Positions 16,990 to 26,383 of a stretch of DNA of 64,000 nucleotides are shown piece after piece (the first letter of the stretch is position 1; the number at the start of each line of letters is the position of its first letter). Source of the DNA: Sphingomonadales bacterium EhC05 (GTDB lineage Bacteria > Pseudomonadota > Alphaproteobacteria > Sphingomonadales > Sphingomonadaceae); the NCBI GenBank assembly GCA_001650955.1, contig LXYP01000005.1, positions 62,001-126,000 on the forward strand, in the 5' to 3' direction. The notes under the pieces were generated by a model. It had not been told where the DNA came from. It saw nothing but the letters and a program-made list of their open reading frames with translations, and made no database searches. Position numbers and translations under genes: made by a program.

Positions 16990-17451
16990 TTAGGCGGCTT
17001 GCGTTGCGGCCAATACGTCCTCGGCGTGACCCTTGACCTTCACCTTTGGCCAAGCCTGCAGGACGATGCCATCAGGCCCGATTAAAAAGGTCGAGCGAAT
17101 GATCCCCATATAGGTCTTGCCGTACATTTTCTTCTCGGCCCAGACGCCTATTTTTGTCAGAAAATCGGTGCTTTCATCAGATGCGATATCGACCGTCAAT
17201 TCCTGTTTGGTGATGAAATTCTGCTGCCGCTTGGGCGAATCGGCAGACATGCCCAAAACCGCTGCTCCGGCTTTTTCAAATTCGGGCAACAGCGCAGAAA
17301 AGTCTTTTGATTCAGTCGTGCATCCGGGCGTGCTGGCTTTCGGGTAGAAAAACAAGACCAGTTTTTTGCCATGATAGTCGGACAGTTTTACCGCGCTGCC
17401 ATCAGCGGCAACCAAATCCATATCCGGTAATGTATCACCAACGTCGATCAT
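16990..17451 (-). CDS. bcp: Thioredoxin-dependent peroxiredoxin (Bcp/PrxQ type)
   Basis: This 153-residue peroxiredoxin reduces hydroperoxides with thiols. The peroxidatic cysteine is at 44 in PKASTPGCTTE. PrxQ proteins often have a resolving Cys five residues later (CTxxxC); here that position is Lys/Asp, so it is a one-Cys variant using another thiol. Its ATG overlaps the glnE stop (ATGA), so it is translationally coupled to glnE. DUF455 follows after 6 bp. Confidence 0.92.
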   Translation of the reverse strand: MIDVGDTLPDMDLVAADGSAVKLSDYHGKKLVLFFYPKASTPGCTTESKDFSALLPEFEKAGAAVLGMSADSPKRQQNFITKQELTVDIASDESTDFLTKIGVWAEKKMYGKTYMGIIRSTFLIGPDGIVLQAWPKVKVKGHAEDVLAATQAA

Positions 17452-20171
17452 ATAATATCTCCAAGAATTTCATCAGGGTCCGGCCTCAGCAGCCGATTCC
17501 ATTCATCAATAACGCATTGGCGGGCGGCATCATAGCCGTCCAAAAGGGAATCCCAGTCCTTTTGACTGGCGGCCTGCGCGATCAGTTCGCGGCTGGTTGC
17601 GGGCGGATAGTCGCAATTGGGTGACATCAGCCGCAGGGCTATCAGCAAGCGCGTCATCAACTTCTGTGCCTCGACCAATTGCGGATTCATATGCCCGGCA
17701 CCGGCCAGTTCGAGAGAGGCTTTCCCGAGCTGCGGATAGAGGGCTTCTCCGGTGCGCAGTTGGAGAAAATGGATGATAAATTCATAATCCACCAGTCCGC
17801 CTTCCATCAACTTGGTATCAAGCGGGCCTTGGGGCGGCTTGTGCTTGACAATATCCAGTCGCATTTTCCGGACCTCCTTGCGCAATTTCTCTGGGTCGCG
17901 GGACTTGCCAAGAACGGCACGAATATCGCCCTGAAGCTGTTCGCGCGCACGCGTGCTGCCATAGACCGGCCGTGCGCGGGTCAATGCCATATGCTCCCAG
18001 GTCCAGGCACTGTCATTTTGATATTTGCGAAAGCTCTCGAAGCTGACCGCCATCGGTCCCTGTGCGCCAGATGGCCGCAGTCGCGTATCCACCTCGTATA
18101 GCGGGCCTGCTGCAGTTGGAACAGTCAGTGCCGTCACGACACGTGTCGCCAGCCGATTGAAATATTGCGTGCCACCCAGCGGACGTCCACCATCGGATTC
18201 TTCGCTATGATCCCCGGTGAACAGGAAAATCAGATCAAGGTCCGAAGCATGGGTCAACGCTTCTCCGCCCAATCGGCCGAGCGCCAAAATGACGAGCTCG
18301 CTTCCCGGCACGCGGCCATGCACTGTCTCAAACTCCGAAATTGTGGCCGCGGTCAAAACCTGGATCGCGGCTTCTGCGACACGGGCATATCCAGCAGCGA
18401 TATCAAGCGGGTCATGACGCGATTCGATCAACTGGGTCCCGAGCGCAAAGCGTTTCTCCCCCACCCGTTCCCGCACCCGGTCGAGCAGCATTTGATAATC
18501 ATCTCCGGATTCCAGCCATCCAAATTGCGCGGCAAGCTCTGGCACATCTGGCGGAAGATCAAGCGCGGTCGCATCGATCAGGCCTTCAAAAAACTCGGTC
18601 CGGCGCGCCAGCGTATCTGCCAGCACCGGCGCATGGCTCAATATCCGGCTGAGCATATCCCGCAAGCCGGGACGGGCTTCCAACATCCGGAAAAAATTGA
18701 TCGCGGTTGGCAGTTTTTCAATCAGATTGTCGAGGCGGGTGAGCGCCTGCTGCGGATCAGGAGAGGCGGCAATCGACTGGATCAATTCGGGCAGGACCGC
18801 TTCGAAAGACTCGATCGCCGCTGCACTTCGCAACGCGATGACCTTACCGCTCCGCCAGCGCTGGATTTTGGCGGCAAAGAAAGCAGGATCGGGCACATCC
18901 AGTCCGAAGCAGGCTTCTTCCAATTTCTCTACGCCCTGAGGGAATTGCTGACTTTCATCGGGACCGATCAGATCATCATAGATTGTCCCGACAGCGTCGA
19001 CATAAGGCCGCAAAAGCGACAATAAGCTCGCGCCACCGTCGAGCCCATGGAGACGCGCGACCCGATCAAGACCCGCCTCATCTTCCGGAAAGCTGTGAGT
19101 CTGCTGGTCGTTGACCATTTGCAACCGGTGCTCAATCACTCGGTATATTTCATAGGACTGGCTGAGCGTCTCCGCTTTCTGAACATCAATACGGCCTGCG
19201 CCAGCGAGTGCTTTGAGTGCATCACGCGTGGCTGGTGCCCGCAAATCCGGTTCGCGGCCGCCAAAGATCAGCTGATGCATCTGCGCGTAAAATTCCGCTT
19301 CCCTTATGCCTCCGCGACCTTTTTTGAGATCAAAGCCGGGACCGAAATTCTGCCCTGCTTTGAAATGATCGCGAATCTGTTCGGACATCGCCGCAATGTT
19401 TCTGATGGCACCATAGTCCAGCGATCGTCGCCAGATGAAAGGGTTGATCGTCTCCAGAAAATATTGCCCGAGTTTGCGGTCCCCCGCCGCCAGCCGGGAA
19501 CGAATGAAGGCCGCCTGCTCCCAAGCCAGCGCGCTGGATTCATAATAGCTGATCGCAGCGTCGACCGGCAACGCCACCGGACTGATCTCCGGCGAAGGCC
19601 GCAGTCGCATATCCACCCGAAACACATAGCCATCGGCATCGCGCGCATTGAGCGCTTCGACCAGACCCTGACCAATCCGCCGCGCAGCGTCGCTGGGTTC
19701 TTCCTTGCCCCGCGTCGGAATTTTGTCAGGATCGTAAATGAAGATCGGATCAATGTCGGACGAATAGTTGAGCTCCCGGCTGCCATGTTTGCCGAGACCG
19801 ATGATCGCAAAGCCTTCCAATGGGGCATCCGGGTAGCGGGTCGCGTAAATATCGGCGAGCGCTTCGTCCAGCGCGCGATCGGCAAAGTCCGACAGCCGGT
19901 GAACCACTTGGGTCAGGCTTTGCTGGCCGGCCAAGTCACCGATCCCCAAAGCCAAGGCCAAGGCCCGCTTTTCACGACGGAGCTTCTGCCGGACAGTTGC
20001 AGCGCCATCACCCGCCCGGTCGACATAGGCAAGCGCTGCATCCAGATCCTCTGCTTGCAACAGCGCGCTCAATTCCGGCTGAACATCCATCGACATTGAA
20101 AGATAAGGCGCATTTTCGCGGGCCCGCGCCATCGCATCATTCAGACTGGTGTGATCAGGCAAACCTTGCAT
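17448..20171 (-). CDS. glnE: Bifunctional glutamine synthetase adenylyltransferase/deadenylyltransferase
   Basis: This 907-residue protein controls glutamine synthetase by adding or removing AMP according to nitrogen status. It has two nucleotidyltransferase domains: the N-terminal deadenylylase (GLGKHGSRELNYSSDIDPIFIYD, about 125-147) and the C-terminal adenylylase (LGRLGGEALTHASDLDLIFLF). Each has the G-S-D-x-D metal motif, and a helical linker lies between them. The length fits the family (about 900-980). It starts 2 bp after tgt ends and overlaps bcp, so tgt-glnE-bcp-DUF455 is one transcription unit. Confidence 0.96.
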   Translation of the reverse strand: MQGLPDHTSLNDAMARARENAPYLSMSMDVQPELSALLQAEDLDAALAYVDRAGDGAATVRQKLRREKRALALALGIGDLAGQQSLTQVVHRLSDFADRALDEALADIYATRYPDAPLEGFAIIGLGKHGSRELNYSSDIDPIFIYDPDKIPTRGKEEPSDAARRIGQGLVEALNARDADGYVFRVDMRLRPSPEISPVALPVDAAISYYESSALAWEQAAFIRSRLAAGDRKLGQYFLETINPFIWRRSLDYGAIRNIAAMSEQIRDHFKAGQNFGPGFDLKKGRGGIREAEFYAQMHQLIFGGREPDLRAPATRDALKALAGAGRIDVQKAETLSQSYEIYRVIEHRLQMVNDQQTHSFPEDEAGLDRVARLHGLDGGASLLSLLRPYVDAVGTIYDDLIGPDESQQFPQGVEKLEEACFGLDVPDPAFFAAKIQRWRSGKVIALRSAAAIESFEAVLPELIQSIAASPDPQQALTRLDNLIEKLPTAINFFRMLEARPGLRDMLSRILSHAPVLADTLARRTEFFEGLIDATALDLPPDVPELAAQFGWLESGDDYQMLLDRVRERVGEKRFALGTQLIESRHDPLDIAAGYARVAEAAIQVLTAATISEFETVHGRVPGSELVILALGRLGGEALTHASDLDLIFLFTGDHSEESDGGRPLGGTQYFNRLATRVVTALTVPTAAGPLYEVDTRLRPSGAQGPMAVSFESFRKYQNDSAWTWEHMALTRARPVYGSTRAREQLQGDIRAVLGKSRDPEKLRKEVRKMRLDIVKHKPPQGPLDTKLMEGGLVDYEFIIHFLQLRTGEALYPQLGKASLELAGAGHMNPQLVEAQKLMTRLLIALRLMSPNCDYPPATSRELIAQAASQKDWDSLLDGYDAARQCVIDEWNRLLRPDPDEILGDII

Positions 20172-20173
20172 GG

Positions 20174-21298
20174 CTAAGGAAGATAGTCTGCACGGAACGA
20201 TTTGGCGAATGATCCAAATGTCCCAGCGGCAATTGCCGCCCGCATCCCGGCCATCAATGATTGATAATAAGCAATATTATGTTCGGTCATCAACATCGCG
20301 CCCAATATCTCTTTGGCGCGGATCAGATGGTGGAGATAGGCCCGGCTATATTTCTCGCACACCGGACAGGCACAGCTGCCATCCAGCGGTTCCATATCTT
20401 CGGCAAATTTTGCATTGCGAATGTTAAGGGGCCCGCGCGCGGTAAACGCCTGGCCATTGCGGCCCGATCGACTCGGCAAAACACAATCAAACATATCGAC
20501 GCCGCGCTCGACTGCGCCGACCAGGTCATCCGGTTTGCCGACACCCATCAGATAGCGCGGCTTATCGGAAGGGAGTTGATCGGGGGCATAGTCGAGCACG
20601 TCGAACATCGCCTCCTGCCCCTCGCCCACAGCCAGACCGCCAATCGCATAGCCATCAAAACCGATGTCGATCAGCGCCGCTGCCGAGGCGCTGCGGATCT
20701 CCTGATCGAGAGACCCCTGCTGAATCCCGAAAAGCGCCGCCTTCGACGCATGGACCGCATCGCTGTCAAAACCATCTCGTGACCTTTTCGCCCAGCGCAT
20801 CGACCGCTCCATACTTGCCAGCGCTTCGTCTCGGCTCGCGCCATTTTTCGTGCATTCGTCAAAGGCCATAACAATATCACTGCCAAGCAGACGCTGGATT
20901 TCCATCGAACGTTCGGGCGTTAACATATGCCGAGATCCATCCAGATGGCTGCGAAACTCAACACCGTCTTCGGTCAATTTGGTCAAGTCCGACAGGCTCA
21001 TCACCTGATAGCCGCCGCTATCGGTGAGGATCGGGCGATCCCAGTTCATGAAACGGTGCAAGCCGCCCAGACGGGCGACACGTTCAGCTCCCGGCCGCAG
21101 CATCAAATGATAGGTGTTGCCGAGAATGATATCGGCGCCGGTGGCCCGAACCGTTTCGGGCTTCATCGCCTTGACGGTCGCTGCGGTCCCCACCGGCATG
21201 AAGGCCGGCGTGCGAATATCGCCGCGCTGCATCGTGATTTTTCCGGTGCGCGCCTTGCCGTCGGTTGCTGAAATGGAAAAGCGGAAACGGTCGGTCAT
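20174..21298 (-). CDS. tgt: tRNA-guanine (queuine) transglycosylase
   Basis: This 374-residue TIM-barrel enzyme swaps guanine-34 of Asn/Asp/His/Tyr tRNAs for preQ1 in queuosine synthesis. Seen are [23 protein letters not shown] with the substrate Asp, [13 protein letters not shown] with the nucleophilic Asp region, and the zinc site [17 protein letters not shown] (Cys-x-Cys-x2-Cys...His). It leads the operon with glnE. queA, which acts in the same pathway, lies on the same strand 2.8 kb upstream, separated by three genes unrelated to queuosine. Confidence 0.96.
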   Translation of the reverse strand: MTDRFRFSISATDGKARTGKITMQRGDIRTPAFMPVGTAATVKAMKPETVRATGADIILGNTYHLMLRPGAERVARLGGLHRFMNWDRPILTDSGGYQVMSLSDLTKLTEDGVEFRSHLDGSRHMLTPERSMEIQRLLGSDIVMAFDECTKNGASRDEALASMERSMRWAKRSRDGFDSDAVHASKAALFGIQQGSLDQEIRSASAAALIDIGFDGYAIGGLAVGEGQEAMFDVLDYAPDQLPSDKPRYLMGVGKPDDLVGAVERGVDMFDCVLPSRSGRNGQAFTARGPLNIRNAKFAEDMEPLDGSCACPVCEKYSRAYLHHLIRAKEILGAMLMTEHNIAYYQSLMAGMRAAIAAGTFGSFAKSFRADYLP

Positions 21299-21456
21299 TG
21301 GGTTTCTTTCAGTATAGAAATATGGAAATTAAATCTATCGGTTCACCGTTGCGTTTTTTAGTTGATGGTGTAACCTTCGATCGATCTTGTTCGAATCCCC
21401 TACGTCTGTGCAGGATGGTAGCAGATTTTCAAAGACCTAAATCGGGAGTAAATTAA

Positions 21457-21810
21457 ATGACGAAAACAAACAAACTTGCCTCAGCCGCAACCGCGCTTAT
21501 CGCAGCTGCAGCTCTTTCCGCTTGTTCCGGCGGTGCCAGCGAAGCACCAGCCGAAGGCGCAGAAGCGACCGGCGAAGAAGTAACCGAAGTTGCCGCAGCT
21601 GAAAAAGAAAAATGCTTCGGCATTTCAAAAGCAGGCGAAAATGATTGCGCTGCAGGCGAAGGCACCAGCTGTGCCGGTACCTCAGTTGTCGATTATCAAG
21701 GCAATGCCTGGACCTATACCGACGCTGGTGAATGTGAACCACAGGGCGGCTCGCTGACCGAAGTGGCTGACAATGACCCACCGGTCCCAGTAGTTGCTGC
21801 AGAAAGCTAA
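21457..21810 (+). CDS. DUF2282 (bufferin-precursor-like) lipoprotein
   Basis: This 117-residue protein has a lipoprotein signal (LSAC, Cys23), an Ala/Glu-rich linker and a compact domain with four cysteines at 53, 64, 72 and 93 in [15 protein letters not shown]...SCAG...GEC. This pattern matches DUF2282, the family that includes BufA1-type bufferin precursors, small peptides whose cysteines are modified by a DUF692 enzyme and which bind copper. No DUF692 or DUF2063 partner is adjacent, and the lipobox is unusual for a precursor. It is flanked by its own terminator and stands alone. Confidence 0.75.
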   Translation: MTKTNKLASAATALIAAAALSACSGGASEAPAEGAEATGEEVTEVAAAEKEKCFGISKAGENDCAAGEGTSCAGTSVVDYQGNAWTYTDAGECEPQGGSLTEVADNDPPVPVVAAES

Positions 21811-21832
21811 GATTTTTGCAAATCAGATTTTG

Positions 21833-21864
21833 AAAAGGGTGGTTCGTCAGAGCCACCCTTTTTT
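21833..21864 (+). terminator. Intrinsic terminator of the DUF2282 gene
   Basis: AAAAGGGTGG (21833-21842) pairs with CCACCCTTTT (21853-21862) across a 10-nt loop, followed by T residues. It lies 22 bp after the stop codon. Confidence 0.8.
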
Positions 21865-21893
21865 AATTCTCTGACAGACACCGGAGCATGGGC

Positions 21894-22541
21894 ATGAAAT
21901 ATCTCTTGATTGACGGGCATCCCGACGACGGACGGCTCACAACAGGACTGCTGGATCATTATACCCAATCTTGTTCACCCGATGCCGAAATCGACCGATT
22001 GGTTTTGCGGGACATGAGTTTCGACCCGATATTGCAGCGCGGCTATGCCACACCGCAAAAATGGGAACCGGATCTGGAGCAAGCGGCGCGTTTGATTGAC
22101 GCCTGCGACCATCTCGTGATTGCCTTTCCGATGTGGTGGGGCGCCGAACCGGCGCTGGTCAAGGGCTTCCTCGATCGCCTGCTGTTGCCCCATTTTGCCT
22201 TCCGCTACCATGAGCATGACGACTGGTGGGACCGGTTACTCGAAGGGCGCTCGGCGGATGCGCTGGTCACCATGGATACGCCAAAATTTGCGCTGCGGCT
22301 GTTCTATGGCAATGCGATTGTCAAACGCTGGCGCAAGCAGGTGCTCGAATTTTGCGGATTCAAGCCGGCCCGCTTTCATATTTTCGCACCGGTCCGCAAG
22401 GGCAATGCCGAAAAACAGCAAGCAAAATGGCAAAAGCAGATTGCCGAAGCGGCGCAATCAGCCGCTTCGCTCAAACGCAAATCCAAGCTCAGCTTTTTGA
22501 ACGAATTTCAAGACTATCGGGCCAAAGGTGATGACGCCTAA
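21894..22541 (+). CDS. NAD(P)H-dependent quinone oxidoreductase, flavodoxin-like fold
   Basis: This 215-residue member of the NQO/KefF/MdaB family has the FMN phosphate-binding start GHPDDGRLT and the FPMWWGAEPALVKGFLDRLL block. Such enzymes carry out two-electron reduction of quinones. The second ATG (21894) is chosen because GGAG at 21883-21886 is 7 nt upstream; the ATG at 21888 is too close to it. The basic C-terminal tail (KRKSKLSFLNEF) is outside the core fold. It ends 22 bp from the convergent aldehyde dehydrogenase. Confidence 0.88.
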   Translation: MKYLLIDGHPDDGRLTTGLLDHYTQSCSPDAEIDRLVLRDMSFDPILQRGYATPQKWEPDLEQAARLIDACDHLVIAFPMWWGAEPALVKGFLDRLLLPHFAFRYHEHDDWWDRLLEGRSADALVTMDTPKFALRLFYGNAIVKRWRKQVLEFCGFKPARFHIFAPVRKGNAEKQQAKWQKQIAEAAQSAASLKRKSKLSFLNEFQDYRAKGDDA

Positions 22542-22563
22542 GGCCCGATAGACGCAGAATTAT

Positions 22564-23988
22564 CTATCCCGGCAGACCGCTGATCGCTTTCACTTCCATG
22601 AAATCCCTGAGACCATAGACACCGCCCTCACGGCCGTTGCCCGATTGTTTATAGCCGCCAAAGGGCGCGCCTGGTGCCGGGCCCCAATTGTTGATGATGA
22701 CCATGCCGGCCTTGAGTTGCGGTGCGACCGCAACAGCTTCGGCAGGATCACCAGAAATCACGGCGGACAGGCCATATTCCGTATCATTGGCAATTTCGAT
22801 CGCTTGGTCGAGATTGTCGTAGCTCATCAACGTCACAACCGGTCCGAATATCTCCTCTTTCGCGATCCGCATATCGGGAGTGACGCCGCTGAATACCGTC
22901 GGTTTGACATAATAGCCGCGATTGACATTTGTCGGCAGATCGGGGCCACCGCTTTCCAGCGTCGCGCCCTCGTCAATCGCCGACTGAATCAGGTCCTGGA
23001 TTTTGCCATGCTGGGCCTTGTTGACCACCGGACCCAGATGATTGCCTTCGGCCAGGGGATCGCCGACTTCCTGACTTTCGACGATATTCTTGACCACGGC
23101 GATGGCATCGCTGTTCTGATCCTTGTGGACCAACACGCGGGTTGGCGCGATGCAGCTTTGCCCCGTATTGAGCATCACACCGCCAATCGTCGGCGGCAGC
23201 ACTTCTTCAAGCTTGGCGCCGGGTAAAACGACATTGGGAGATTTGCCGCCGAGTTCCTGATGCACGCGCTTGACCGTGTCGGCGGCAGCTTTCGCGACCA
23301 ATATGCCCGCACGGGTTGAACCGGTAAAGCTGACCATATCGACATCGGGATGCGAAGAAATCGCCGCGCCGACAGTCGGACCATCTCCCTGCACCAGATT
23401 AAACACGCCGGCCGGAACGCCGGCTGCATCCATGACCTCGGCCAGGATCGCTGCGCTGCTCGGGCATTCTTCGGACGGCTTCAGGATCATCGTATTGCCG
23501 CCAGCCAGGGCGGGCGCCACTTTCAATGCAATCTGATTCAATGGCCAGTTCCATGGCGTGATCATGCCAACCACCCCGATGGGCTCATAAACGACCGTAT
23601 TCGCGCCCAGTTTTTCGGAGAACTGAAAGTCTTTCAAGGCCTCCATCGTCCCCAAAAAGCCGCCAAGGCCTGCTGGAGCCTGCATCGCATTGCCAAGACT
23701 TATCGGCGCGCCCATTTCAACCGCGAGCGAGGCTGCAATATCGGGCATCCGCTTCTGATATTCTTCGACGATCCGACCGAGCAAAGCGAGCCGCTCTTCG
23801 CGCGACGTCTGGCTGAATGTTTTAAAGGCTTCCTTGGCTGCCGCTACTGCTGCGTCGACATCGGCCTTGGTACCCAGGGTGATTTTGGTGCCCGGTTCCT
23901 CGGTTGCCGGATTGATGACTTGGTGCGGCGTGCCTCCGATAGAATCAACCCATTGGCCATTGATATAGTTCTGCTCGTAGCTATCCAT
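22564..23988 (-). CDS. NAD(P)-dependent aldehyde dehydrogenase
   Basis: This 474-residue member of the aldehyde dehydrogenase superfamily oxidises an aldehyde to the acid. The catalytic cysteine is in NTGQSCIAPTR, the general-base Glu in HQELGGKSPN, the cofactor loop in FTGSTRAG, and the oxyanion Asn in TPWNWPLNQ. The ATG at 23988 is preferred because GGAGAG lies 6 nt before it; in-frame ATGs at 23994 and 24006 are possible. The substrate is unknown; the sequence resembles broad-range medium-chain aldehyde dehydrogenases. It stands as a single gene. Confidence 0.93.
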   Translation of the reverse strand: MDSYEQNYINGQWVDSIGGTPHQVINPATEEPGTKITLGTKADVDAAVAAAKEAFKTFSQTSREERLALLGRIVEEYQKRMPDIAASLAVEMGAPISLGNAMQAPAGLGGFLGTMEALKDFQFSEKLGANTVVYEPIGVVGMITPWNWPLNQIALKVAPALAGGNTMILKPSEECPSSAAILAEVMDAAGVPAGVFNLVQGDGPTVGAAISSHPDVDMVSFTGSTRAGILVAKAAADTVKRVHQELGGKSPNVVLPGAKLEEVLPPTIGGVMLNTGQSCIAPTRVLVHKDQNSDAIAVVKNIVESQEVGDPLAEGNHLGPVVNKAQHGKIQDLIQSAIDEGATLESGGPDLPTNVNRGYYVKPTVFSGVTPDMRIAKEEIFGPVVTLMSYDNLDQAIEIANDTEYGLSAVISGDPAEAVAVAPQLKAGMVIINNWGPAPGAPFGGYKQSGNGREGGVYGLRDFMEVKAISGLPG

Positions 23989-24076
23989 TGTCATCTCTCC
24001 GTTCACAAACTTTTATAATGGTGATGACCTTGCCCTGATTCGCCGCACATTTCCACTAGCAACAAGGCCAGCCAAA

Positions 24077-25108
24077 TCATCGTTCCGGCAAAAGCAGGCT
24101 GGAATCGCCATAGCTATAGAATCGATAGTCATGAGCGATTGCGTGGGCGTAAGCCTCCTGCATCGTCTCCAGCCCCATCAGCGCGCTGACCAGCATGAAC
24201 AGGGTCGATTTGGGCAGATGGAAATTTGTCATCAACCCGTCGATGGCCCGGAATCTATAGCCCGGGGTGATGAATATATCGGTGTCACCGGCAAACGGAC
24301 GGATGGTGCCGTCTTCACCGGTTGCGCTTTCCAGCAAACGCAGGCTGGTGGTTCCCACAGCGATGATCCGCCCGCCATTTTGACGCGCGCGGTTCAGACG
24401 GTCGGCGACCTCCGGTTCAATCCGTCCCCATTCGCTGTGCATGACATGTTCGTCGGTCTCGTCGACCTTGACTGGCAGGAAGGTCCCCGCACCGACGTGA
24501 AGGGTCAGCGTTTCCCGGCCGATACCTGCCTCATCCAGCTGTGCGATCAGTTGATCGGTGAAATGCAGCGCGGCTGTCGGCGCGGCCACGGCTCCGTCTT
24601 CTTTCGCAAACATCGTCTGATAATCGTCAGCATCCCGCGCATCAATATCCCGTTTGCGGGCGATATAGGGCGGTAGCGGCATGGTCCCGGCGCGGCTCAG
24701 CAATATTTCAACCGGCTCATCACCCTGGAAATGGAAAATGACACTGCCATCGTCGAATTTCTCTTCGGCAATCGCGCTCACATCATGTCCAAAATCGACG
24801 ACATCGCCAATTTTGATCCGCTTCCCATTGCGCACAAAGGCTTGCCAGCGCCGCAGGTCGATACGTTTATGCAGGGTTGCGCCGATTGACGCCTCGCCGC
24901 GCCTGCCCTCCAGCTGCGCGGGAATGACCTTGGTATCGTTGAAAACCAATATGTCCTTGCTGGTCAACAGAGTGGGCAGATCAATGACCCAGTGATCAGA
25001 GCATCGTCCACCCATCACGCCCAACAGTTTGGCGCTGTCACGCGGCACCGCTGGCCTGAGCGCAATATTTTCCGCTGGCAGCGCAAAGTCAAACAGATCT
25101 ACGCGCAT
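24077..25108 (-). CDS. queA: S-adenosylmethionine:tRNA ribosyltransferase-isomerase
   Basis: This 343-residue enzyme builds the epoxyqueuosine ring on preQ1-tRNA using the ribosyl part of SAM. Diagnostic blocks are FDFALPAENIALRPA at the start, FNDTKVIPAQL, GAGTFLPVK and NFHLPKSTLFMLVSALMG. The length fits the family. It is encoded 8 bp downstream of the cyclophilin gene and is the last gene of the ispA-coaD-ppi-queA run; tgt, often next to queA in relatives, is 2.8 kb further downstream. Confidence 0.96.
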   Translation of the reverse strand: MRVDLFDFALPAENIALRPAVPRDSAKLLGVMGGRCSDHWVIDLPTLLTSKDILVFNDTKVIPAQLEGRRGEASIGATLHKRIDLRRWQAFVRNGKRIKIGDVVDFGHDVSAIAEEKFDDGSVIFHFQGDEPVEILLSRAGTMPLPPYIARKRDIDARDADDYQTMFAKEDGAVAAPTAALHFTDQLIAQLDEAGIGRETLTLHVGAGTFLPVKVDETDEHVMHSEWGRIEPEVADRLNRARQNGGRIIAVGTTSLRLLESATGEDGTIRPFAGDTDIFITPGYRFRAIDGLMTNFHLPKSTLFMLVSALMGLETMQEAYAHAIAHDYRFYSYGDSSLLLPER

Positions 25109-25116
25109 GGAATAGC

Positions 25117-25767
25117 CTAAGGGTTTATCGGCGCGTTCAGATCGTCGATTGTGATTTCCGCTTCTGGCGCGATCGCGGGTGCGCTGCGCGCTGGTGGTGG
25201 CTTATTGTCCGCGGCGATCGAGGCCTGCAAAATCTGGCTGGGGGTTGTGGGTGGCTCGCCGCGCTGAATAGCGTCGACAAATGGCATGCCCGCCGTCACC
25301 CGGCCGACGACAGTATAATTTTCATCGAGCGAAAATCGGGGATAGAACAGGATGAAAAACTGGCTGTTCGCACTATCTTCCGACTGCGCGCGCGCCATCG
25401 AGACGACACCGCGCAAATGCGGAAATCTATGAAATTCAGCCTTGAGATCGGGCAATTCGGAGCCGCCCAGGCCGGTACCGGTCGGGTCACCGGTCTGCGC
25501 CATGAAGCCTTCGATCACCCGATGGAAAATAATCCCGTCATAGAAGCCACTGCGGGTCAGCGTTTTGATCCGCTCGACATGATTTGGCGCCATGGAGGGA
25601 TATAATTGAATCGTCACACGACCGCCGGTCGAGAGGTCGAGATGCAACATATTCTCTTCGGCTGGAACCGATTCAGCGGCCGTCGTGTCCGGAGCAGATT
25701 CTTGCGCCGATGACGGGGCAGTTATAAACATGGTCGCGGCAACCATGAGGCAAATTTTACGAAGCAT
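25117..25767 (-). CDS. Exported cyclophilin-type peptidyl-prolyl isomerase
   Basis: This 216-residue protein has a short signal peptide (MLRKICLMVAATMFITAPSS) and a cyclophilin domain with FYDGIIFHRVIEGFMAQTGDPTGTG and the core SMARAQSEDSANSQFFI. A C-terminal Pro/Ala-rich tail follows. It should assist folding of periplasmic proteins. The ATG at 25767 gives a normal signal peptide; the open frame extends to 25845 but those starts would give an abnormally long N-region. It lies 8 bp before queA. Confidence 0.88.
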   Translation of the reverse strand: MLRKICLMVAATMFITAPSSAQESAPDTTAAESVPAEENMLHLDLSTGGRVTIQLYPSMAPNHVERIKTLTRSGFYDGIIFHRVIEGFMAQTGDPTGTGLGGSELPDLKAEFHRFPHLRGVVSMARAQSEDSANSQFFILFYPRFSLDENYTVVGRVTAGMPFVDAIQRGEPPTTPSQILQASIAADNKPPPARSAPAIAPEAEITIDDLNAPINP

Positions 25768-25865
25768 ATTCTTACTCACTCGCTGTTCGCTCGGTGGCAT
25801 GTGATTGATCTCAACGCCTTTGAACGATTCCACCTTGCGCTGCAATGAATTGCTGAATCAGCGAT

Positions 25866-26369
25866 CTATTGATCGCCCTTCAAACCAATCTTGTGAACCC
25901 GCGCAACAATCTCTTCGGAAACTTTTGGGGTTACAAATTTATGGATGTCCCCGCCAAAAATCGCGATTTCCTTGACCAGCCGAGAGGCTATGGGTTGCAG
26001 CGACACATCAGCCATCAGAAATACGGTCTCGATCTGGTCATTGAGCTGCTGATTCATCCCCGCCATTTGATATTCATATTCGAAATCAGCGACCGCGCGC
26101 AAACCACGTACGATCACGCTCGCACCCTGCTTTTCGGCAAATTTCATCAATAATGCATTGAATGCGACCACTTCGACCGCGTCGCCCAGATCCGCGGTTT
26201 CCCGGCGGACCATGTCGAGCCGCTCTTCCAGCGAAAACATCGGCGATTTCGAGGGATTGGTCGTAACACCGATGACCAGCTTGTCGACCAGTCGCGTCCC
26301 TCGCTTGATAATATCCATATGCCCCAGGGTGATGGGATCAAATGTCCCTGGATAAACGCCAACCCTCAT
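25866..26369 (-). CDS. coaD: Phosphopantetheine adenylyltransferase
   Basis: This 167-residue enzyme adenylates 4'-phosphopantetheine to dephospho-CoA. The N-terminal VYPGTFDPITLGHMDII holds the T-x-G-H nucleotidyltransferase motif, and VRGLRAVADFEYEYQMAGMNQ is the substrate loop. The second of two adjacent ATGs (26369) is chosen because it has better spacing from a GGGGGA ribosome site. It is encoded 14 bp after ispA. Confidence 0.96.
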   Translation of the reverse strand: MRVGVYPGTFDPITLGHMDIIKRGTRLVDKLVIGVTTNPSKSPMFSLEERLDMVRRETADLGDAVEVVAFNALLMKFAEKQGASVIVRGLRAVADFEYEYQMAGMNQQLNDQIETVFLMADVSLQPIASRLVKEIAIFGGDIHKFVTPKVSEEIVARVHKIGLKGDQ

Positions 26370-26383
26370 CATAATTCCCCCGG

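Noticed and set aside
19047-20099. 350-codon plus-strand open frame opposite glnE
   Set aside because: It is antisense to the conserved N-terminal domain of GlnE with no recognisable protein features.
21380-21420. tRNA-like T-loop sequence GTTCGAATCCCC before the DUF2282 gene
   Set aside because: The flanking bases do not form a T-stem, and no acceptor or anticodon stem can be built around it.
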